A stretch of 64,000 nt of DNA, taken from contig OY992540.1 of NCBI GenBank assembly GCA_963921195.1, positions 76,373,337 through 76,437,336 of the forward strand, given 5' to 3'. Every line of letters starts with the position of its first letter. Positions within the stretch are counted from its first letter, which is position 1. The stretch is from Pegoplata infirma. Its lineage: Eukaryota; Arthropoda; Insecta; Diptera; Anthomyiidae. A program made the translations under genes and the position numbers. Positions 57,247 to 64,000 of the stretch are shown here, piece by piece. The notes beneath the pieces are model-generated. The model was not told where the DNA came from, searched no databases, and saw nothing but the letters and a program-made list of their open reading frames with translations.

Positions 57247-59118
57247 TGTATGGGGACCACCTTAAGGGTTAAAGATTGAGGGTAGGTATGTTTTGAGAAA
57301 ATGTTGGTATTAAAAAAATATTGGAGGTCTGTCATACGCTCGACTCGTCTAGGGGCAACCCTGGGGCAGTTAGAGTGGTGGGAGCAAATATTTTATTTAA
57401 TGACATTTTGTTTGGTAGCTCACTTAGGGAGTGGGGAAAGGAGGTACATAGGTATGTATGCTCGGAAAAAAATTGTGGGGAAAAATTAATGGGGGTCGGT
57501 CATACATATTACCCCTCTAGGGGGAACCATGTGACCGCTATGAGCTGATGTCCTAAAAAAACAAAATTTTAAATAAAACAAGTAAAAAAGATAATTTCGG
57601 CCTTGCCGAATGTAGTGATACCCCCACAATTTCAAAAAGATCATTGCAAAAAACTTTATTTAAAATTACTTTTGAAAAAAAAAATTTTTTTTGAAAAAAA
57701 ATTTCCGCGAAAAAAAAATTGAAAATCCGCGATTTTTTTCTTTTTTTGTCAAAAAATATGTTCGTTTTTGTTTAAATACCATTTGGTGCTCAATTATGTT
57801 CTCATATGTCAACCAGCAGCCGAATTAAAGCATTTTGTATTTTTAGGTTATGTTGAATGTACTAAAAATTTTTCGTTCATAAATTTTGAACCGCTGAACC
57901 GATATCGCTCAAATGCAATACCAAACTTCTCGGGAGAACTTCCAATAAATATGTTAGTTTCAGTCATCTCCGTGTAATATTTTGTCCGTGATCACCATTT
58001 CCACAGACAGACAGACGGGCAGACTGACATCGCTAGAATGTCTTAAAATCGATCGGGGATCATGAATATATATACTTTATGGGGCCCCTGACCGATATTT
58101 CGATAAGTTACAAACGGAATGACAAACTTTTATATACCCTCTATCACTAAGTGGAGGGTATAACAAGTGAGAGTGTTAAATTCGGCTGTGCCGAATCTTT
58201 TATACCCTCCAAAATGTAAAAAAAAAATTGTCAGGGGCGTTTGTTTGGGGGGGGGGGGGGTTTGATGGGGGTCAGTGGGGGACGTTGAGAGCAAAAATTT
58301 AACAAAAATACAAAAAACATGTAATCGTTGAAGATTTAGAGTAGGTTTGTTTTGAGAAAATGTGTGTATTGAAAAAATATTGCAGGTTTGTCATATGGTT
58401 GCTAGGGGCAACCCTAGGACAGTTAGAGAGGTGGGAGCAAATTTCATAAAAATTACATTATTATGGGAGCCCCCTTAAGGGTTTGAGATAGGAAGTAGTT
58501 CTGTTCAGAAAAAAATTTGGGGTGTAAATATTAATGGGGGCCGATCTAACATTGCAGCCCTCTAGAAGCGACTCCGAGGCAATTGTGGGGCAAATGGTTC
58601 CTCATCGTAGCTAAAATCCTTCCTCGGATTCGCTCCAAGAGGGGTGCAATGTAAGACCGACCCGCTTTAATTTTATCATGGATATGTTGGCTATCTATTT
58701 GCCAATTTTCAATTAAATCCGAAAAACGACTAAAATCGGCTTTAAATTTTTTGGAATTGCCCTATACGAATATATTGTGCATTTAGTTTAAACCTGATTT
58801 AATTTTTAGTTATAAAAAAGTATTAAAGAATTAATTCTTTTAAATCTTTACTATCAAGGCGATAGTGATTGAAATCATATAAACAAACTAAAAAAACGTG
58901 CACATATGACGCAATTTCATTGATAACAGATGAAACTCTTTGAAAAGAGCAACATCCAAAAAATTAAGGGAGTACATTGGTTAATTTGAGCCAGAAATGG
59001 AAAATCAGAATTTGCAAATGGTACTTAAACTAAAAAGTACTTTTTTAAACTCGATGGTACTAAAAAAATATATTTTTTTCATTTGCAAAGTTTATTTTTT
59101 TTTTAATTTAAATCATTT
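57247..59118. other. Repeat cluster, no gene
   Basis: 57576-58163 is a compact copy of the repeat that surrounds 27461-31700 (CGGCCTTGCCGAATGTA to TATACCCTCTATCACTAAG). The motif GTCATACG...CTAGGGGCAACCCT recurs near 57330, 57490 and 58390. There is a 14-G run at 58247-58260. 58690-59118 is unassigned. Confidence 0.55.
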
Positions 59119-59289
59119 AGGCTGGATTACTCAATGCTCCGTTATAAAATAACTCTGCGTTAAATTTAAATTTTTCATACAAATTTTGACAGAAGGCTCC
59201 GTTAAATCGGCAGTTAGCAGTTAACTTTTCATTGAGTATTCCGCCTATAGACTGGATTACTCAATGCTCCGTTATAAAATAACTCCGTT
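59119..59289. mobile_element. AGGCTGGATTACTCAATG MITE, copy 2 plus partial
   Basis: 59119-59246 matches 4681-4809 end to end. At 59250 a second left end (GACTGGATTACTCAATGCTC) follows immediately and stops near 59289, so two insertions or a tandem remnant lie side by side. Confidence 0.7.
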
Positions 59290-59617
59290 GCGGCTTTTAA
59301 ATATTTTTTTCTTTTAAAATCGGAAAATCTTCCGAAATTATTTTAGATTTTTTTAAATATATATGGAAACGTTTAGTGTAGAATAGGTAATAAATCGGTC
59401 GAGGAGGTACTACGGTATTTTGAAAAGTACAAAAGTACTGTTAAATGTACTAAAGTACTGACTTTTCCATCCCTGTTGAGTATACAAAACATTTACTGAT
59501 AAACCTCACTATACGGGAAAGAGTATGCATGAAGAACGAGTCTATAGTTTCGTTCACATATTTTGTTCATTTAGTTGTGTCTCAAAAGAGTTCCAGTAGA
59601 GAACTAAATATTTGTGT

Positions 59618-59623
59618 TCAGTT
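59618..59623 (+). promoter_or_regulatory. Possible initiator (TCAGTT) of the carrier gene
   Basis: TCAGTT matches the insect initiator consensus and lies 110 bp before the ATG of the ornithine carrier gene. No convincing TATA box is upstream. This is a guess from sequence only. Confidence 0.25.
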
Positions 59624-59727
59624 AATTAAAGTAATTCCAATTTAGAATTTCTGAAAGATATTTATTAACAAAAGAAAAATATCTATTTTATTAATTTTTA
59701 AGTAAAAAAAGAAAAACTGAAATCAAA

Positions 59728-62700
59728 ATGTTGGGTAAGGAAATTACAAATTTTATTTTAAAATTAAATAATTGATAAAAACAATATTAAAAAAATATTG
59801 CAGATCACGATGTAAAAACTACAGATAGTAAACTGCGAACTGGCTTAATCGATTTTACTGCTGGGTCTTTGGGTAAGTGCTAATTTTTTATTGTTTATAG
59901 CAGATATGGGAAAACATAAAGTTGCAAGGGGACCTTTTATTAGAATATTTAGGTTTGGGAGCGGATTGTCAGATAAGAACTGTCTAATACGGAGTTCACA
60001 CTACCGACTTTAAACATCTCATGAGTGTTTAAGCGCTAAACAATCAAAATTTGACTTGTTCCCCCATACATTTGGTTGTTTAGCTAATATGGAGTTCACA
60101 CTAGCGACTTTAAACAAGTTGTTTAACAAAACACCAGTAACAGAATAAAAACGTAATGGATACAGAACAAAGACTTTTTTAAACATCTCACTTTTAAACA
60201 CTTCAAAACAGCAAGTGTGAACGCCGTATAAACAATCAAATTCGACTTGTTTCTCTGTTGAACATTTCGCTAAACATTTCAAAGGCAGGGTTCGGTATAT
60301 TTCCTTTTAATTTTTCTTTATTCTATGCCAAAAAAAAAAATTTCATAGCAACCAGCTTCTGTATCTGTCTGCCATTTTCTTAGCAAAACATTGGAAAATT
60401 GAGAAATTATAAATATTTAAAAAACTAATAAAAACTACTGAAAAATCAGAAAAAAGTGTGTGTTTTATTTATAATTATGTTGGAAAAGCTGTACTAATAG
60501 TGAATTTTGCCTTCCATCGAAGTATAAATATGCAAACAGCTTCGGACAGGTCCGGAACAAAAAACAGAAAAATCTTCCTATTTACTTGGAATGAGTCAAT
60601 AAAAAGCTGTTCCGTGTAGTGGTGTTATGTAAATGTTATAAAAAAATTAAATATCTTGTCTTCCGCCAAAGTTTAAAAGGTTTTTAGAAATATTTTTGCA
60701 ATTTTTTTCAGAATTAGGTTATGTGCGTTTGTTTACAAACGTTAAACACTCAAAGTTAAACGCGCAAAATGTAGTGTGAACGATTTTGTTTACTTTTTTA
60801 AACAAGTGGCTTAAACGAGTACAAATTCTCTAGTGTGAACTCCGTATTATAGAATTTTCGATTTCAAAATAATGCAAAAACAAGTAAGAAAATTATAGTC
60901 AGTGAAGACCGACCATATAATACCCTACACCAGAGTTTCCCGGAAAATGGGTTCAAAGTTCAAACATGAACTGATAGGATCGATATTTTGTCAAATCTTT
61001 AATAACTGTAAAAAACACACAAAAAACATAAGAGTTATATTTTTTTTTAGCTTTCCAAATCTCATATTCAGCATGTCAAAGGGAAGGTAAAAAACGGTAT
61101 TTTTTCGTATTTGAAGATTTTTACATTTCTTTAAAAAAAGGGCGTCCTCCAATTTGGCGAATTCACTCGGAGGCCATAAGGCCTCCAAATAGTTAAGGCG
61201 GTGCTTCATCTCATCCAGACATTCACACAACTTAAAAAGAAACTTTGTAAACATTTTATCAGGGCAAAAGGTTTTTTGAAGACCTAACCTAACTTAAAAT
61301 TTTTGAATCTAGATTCATCAAGCAAAAAAAAAATTTTCTAAAAAACAATTTTTTTAGAAATTTCGACAAAAAAGGAAAAATGGGTACTTCTTATATTTAC
61401 TGAATAAAAAAATCCCCAAATTTCAAAATTTGACACGGAGAATCCTCCACAATTAAAATACAAGAGATGGGCATATTTAGAAATTTAAATTTGTTTCGGT
61501 GAAAAGGGGTAACCAATTGGTAAAACTTTCATTTCATACGTGGAACGAAATAAAATGGAACTGGGAACAAAATGGACTAAAACCGGGAATCAATTAAGAA
61601 CTTGTTCGCAAAACTTTCCAGTAATATTTTTTGTACTACCACAGAGTGGCGTAGTATATAATTAAAGTCGAGCAAGACCGCTTTAAACATTAAAAAATTT
61701 AATTGAACTTCGTGAGATTTTTTTTAACAATAGAGTATTAAAACCATATATTAAACTTATATTTGATCTCTTAGATTATGGCTGATAAGACTATGAATTC
61801 TCAGGGCTTAATAACAATCACGTGCGGATTTTGTTCATTTCTAAAACAATAAATAAAATCTCAATTTCTCTTTAATTACAGGCGGCGGTTTACAAGTTTA
61901 TGTTTCGCAACCTTTGGACACTGTTAAAGTTAAACAACAAACATTTCCCAAATTATACAAAAATATGTTTGATTGTTTTTTAAAAACCTACAGACAAGAT
62001 GGTATATATCGTGGCTTGTATGCCGGTTCCATACCAGCGGTTATAGCAAATGTAGCTGAAAATTCTGTGTTATTTGCCGCCTATGGTGGTTGCCAAAAAG
62101 TCGTAGCATATGGTATGAAAATAGAACATACCAAAGATTTGCCAGTACTGGGAAATGCTTTCGCAGGTTTCTTGGCAGCATTCTTTTCAACATTTACATT
62201 GTGTCCTACGGAATTAATTAAATGTAAATTACAAGCTTTAAGAGAGGTGAGTTGAAAAGTAATTAAAACTTTTTTCAAATGCTATTTATAGAAAAAAATT
62301 TTAATTATAGATGCAACAACAAAATCCTAAAAGTGTTAATAATTTGCCAGTAACACCTTGGAAACTAACTAGACATATAATGGCTACTGAAGGTAAAGTA
62401 TTGTGTTTTTTTAATAAACAAAAATAGTAGTTGAAAAACAACATGTTCGGGTTATCAGTTTGCCAAACTGTTAACATTAAGATAAGATTGTTTTAGTATG
62501 AAATGATATAGAGTACTTGGGATTTATTAAAATCTAATTTTTGGATTTTATGGAGGTGTGTCTAAACAATATAGTGGGACGAGATAAAATAAGGGTTAAT
62601 AACACTACGAAACGTGTTATTGTAGAATAGCTTTACTTGAGAAAGGCAAATTTGGGACAACAAAAATTGATCTTGAGCATCGATTCTTAAATTTAAGATT

Positions 62701-63330
62701 ATTTTTTTTTAATATAATGAAAATTAAACAAAATTATTTCTTAAAAAAATTCTATGAAACAAATATTTGATTTTCCTATTATCTTAAATTTTTTTAGAAG
62801 TTTTATTCCAAACATTTGAAATCCCACAATTATTCCTTTTGCTTTATAAAATGTTTAATTATTTATCAATTTTAGGTATACCTGGTTTCTTTAGAGGTTT
62901 AACCTCCACATTTATGCGAGAAATGCCTGGATATTTCTTTTTCTTTGGTGGTTATGAAGGCACCCGGCAATTGTTAGCAAAGTAAGTCTACTTTTTTTCT
63001 TTTTATTTCTTTCTACTTACATGTTATTTTTGTTGAAGGCCTGGTCAATCCAAAGAAGATATTGGAGCATTAAAAACCATGCTTGCTGGTGCAGTTGGTG
63101 GCATTACTTTATGGACCAGCATATTTCCAGCTGATGTTATTAAATCTCGTATACAAGTTAATAATCTTAAGAGGTCAATGACCTCTGTAGGTTTAGAAAT
63201 TATACGCACGGAAGGTGTTGCGGCTTTATACAATGGTTTATTACCTTCGGTATTGCGTACTATACCGGCTACTGCTACACTATTTTTAATATATGAATAT
63301 ACCAAAAAGACTTTGAATGAAATGCTGTGA
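59728..63330 (+). CDS. SLC25A15: Mitochondrial ornithine carrier, SLC25A15-like, six exons
   Basis: Join 59728-59734, 59804-59872, 61882-62246, 62311-62392, 62876-62981 and 63039-63330; 306 residues, the normal carrier length. All introns are GT-AG and phases match. The three carrier signatures are [18 protein letters not shown] and FPADVIKSR, one per ~100-residue repeat. Segments such as [29 protein letters not shown] and VIKSRIQV closely resemble human ORNT1, the inner-membrane ornithine/citrulline exchanger. The first coding exon holds only ATG TTG G; the start is preceded by ATCAAA, a good fly context. Intron 2 (2.0 kb) contains repeats at 59987-60847 and 60876-61662. I believe the Drosophila counterpart is CG1628. 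Substrate is inferred from similarity. Confidence 0.93.
59987..60847. mobile_element. TIR element ATACGGAGTTCACACTA in carrier intron 2
   Basis: Ends ATACGGAGTTCACACTA and TAGTGTGAACTCCGTAT, with TA on both sides. Further internal copies or inversions of GTTCACACTAGCGACTT are at about 60092 and 60210, and GTTTAAAC-type motifs are frequent. Non-coding. Confidence 0.75.
60876..61662 (+). mobile_element. Dispersed repeat ATACCCTACACCA, partial copy 3, with LINE tail fragment
   Basis: The left part (60876-61020) matches 56428 onward and the right edge (CACAGAGTGGCGTAGTATAT, near 61640) matches its end. Between are a reversed LINE tail (GGCGAATTCACTCGGAGGCC near 61157) and a GGAACGAAAT repeat near 61540. 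Lies inside carrier intron 2. Confidence 0.55.
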
Positions 63331-63416
63331 CCTGAAATTAATTGAATTTTGTAGATATTTAGTACAATTGTAATATTTTTGTTAATAGTTTAAATTAAGC
63401 TTACCATTGTTTTTTA

Positions 63417-64000
63417 CTATAAATTTATAACCGTGGATAAACGACGTTTGATAAAGTTTATCCTATCCTGGTGGGTTTCCAATTCCCGCCATTCATGCCA
63501 ATATATCTGTAAGGGTATAAATATAATACATTTTTTTATAAACATTTTCAAATTCAAAAGCCTTTTACTTACCACTATATATTTATGACCCAATATTTCT
63601 AATTGTTTAAGTTTCATATCAAATAAACCAGTATGTCTATTCTTGCCTCTGACAACATTATTCCAACCAGCAATAACTATAGCTACGGTATCCACATCAT
63701 TTGAGTTATTTTCAGCTAATAAATGATCTCGTGTTAATATAACACCGCTATAATTTTCTGGACAATCCTTAGATATTTTAAGGGATTTCCTTTTCAAACG
63801 ATCATAACATATAACAACATCTGGACGTTCATAGTTAGGTAAAATATGTTTAAATTGATTATTGGGTATAAAACTATCAGTGATTTCTTTAATTTGCAGC
63901 AATATAGAATCTGTAGCATTTAATTTAAATTTTGGATTACGTTCTGGTATATAGTGTGTTAACATTTTACCCATAGTTTTACGATATTTATCACTTAATT
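63417..64000 (-). CDS. FASTK-family RAP-domain protein, 3' end (partial)
   Basis: Coding is 63417-63506 joined to 63573-64000 on the minus strand, continuing past the window edge. The donor is GTG|GTAAGT and the acceptor TTACAG|ATA, with phase 0. The C-terminal ~100 residues (VDTVAIVIAGWNNVV, then MKLKQLEILGHKYIVV-IYWHEWREL and INFIKRRL) have the pattern of a RAP domain, found in FASTK-type proteins that act on mitochondrial RNA. The start lies outside, so the Met at 63974 is internal: the frame stays open upstream of it. Which of the several fly FASTKD-like genes this is cannot be told. It converges on the carrier gene with 86 bp between the stops. No AATAAA is seen between them. Confidence 0.8.
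   Translation of the reverse strand, partial: LSDKYRKTMGKMLTHYIPERNPKFKLNATDSILLQIKEITDSFIPNNQFKHILPNYERPDVVICYDRLKRKSLKISKDCPENYSGVILTRDHLLAENNSNDVDTVAIVIAGWNNVVRGKNRHTGLFDMKLKQLEILGHKYIVVSKRLLNLKMFIKKCIIFIPLQIYWHEWRELETHQDRINFIKRRLSTVINL

Overview
The window is nuclear DNA of a higher fly, probably a calyptrate (blow-fly-like) dipteran. The evidence is the fly-like proteins, short GT-AG introns beside one very long intron, high AT content, LINE 3' tails ending in CCTAACC-type sequence, and a dense load of small terminal-inverted-repeat (TIR) elements. No species name can be given from sequence alone. There is no operon structure, CRISPR array or rRNA.

Three host genes are supported. (1) A plus-strand PRDM-type zinc-finger gene occupies 17837-42249 in six exons whose splice phases all agree. 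It encodes an acidic region, a Cys-rich knuckle, a PR/SET domain, seven zinc fingers, an AT-hook-like motif and a long Asn/His/Gln-rich tail. Its 5' end was not found. (2) A complete plus-strand mitochondrial ornithine carrier gene (SLC25A15-like, 306 aa, six exons) lies at 59728-63330. (3) The 3' end of a minus-strand RAP-domain (FASTK-family) gene lies at 63417-64000 and runs off the window. Genes 2 and 3 converge tail to tail with 86 bp between them. Both have predicted mitochondrial roles, but nothing else ties them together.

Nearly everything else is transposable-element sequence. Positions 1-17700 hold TIR elements, foldback palindromes, one TIR element filled with 39-bp and 52-bp tandem arrays (8866-10386), and dead LINE copies. 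The 18.4-kb second intron of the PRDM gene holds a nested tower: a mariner-type inverted-repeat element (20430-27269) carries a CCCGAG-ended element with tRNA-like repeats, a head-to-head Penelope pair forming a 1.68-kb-armed palindrome, and a further MITE. A second tower (27461-31700) contains a Mutator-like element with 9-bp target duplications, a TTAA MITE and a pogo-like MITE. LINE remnants follow at 33280-37065. Positions 42250-59700 are a patchwork of MITEs (several with target duplications readable by eye), tandem arrays, one LINE insertion with a clean target duplication and recurrent dispersed repeats.

The best candidates for something undescribed are the CCCGAG element with its tRNA-like tandem units, the 39/52-bp array element, the Mutator-like element with a GC-rich hairpin array, and the Penelope palindrome. 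These are readings by eye; family names rest on terminal sequence, target duplications and protein motifs.
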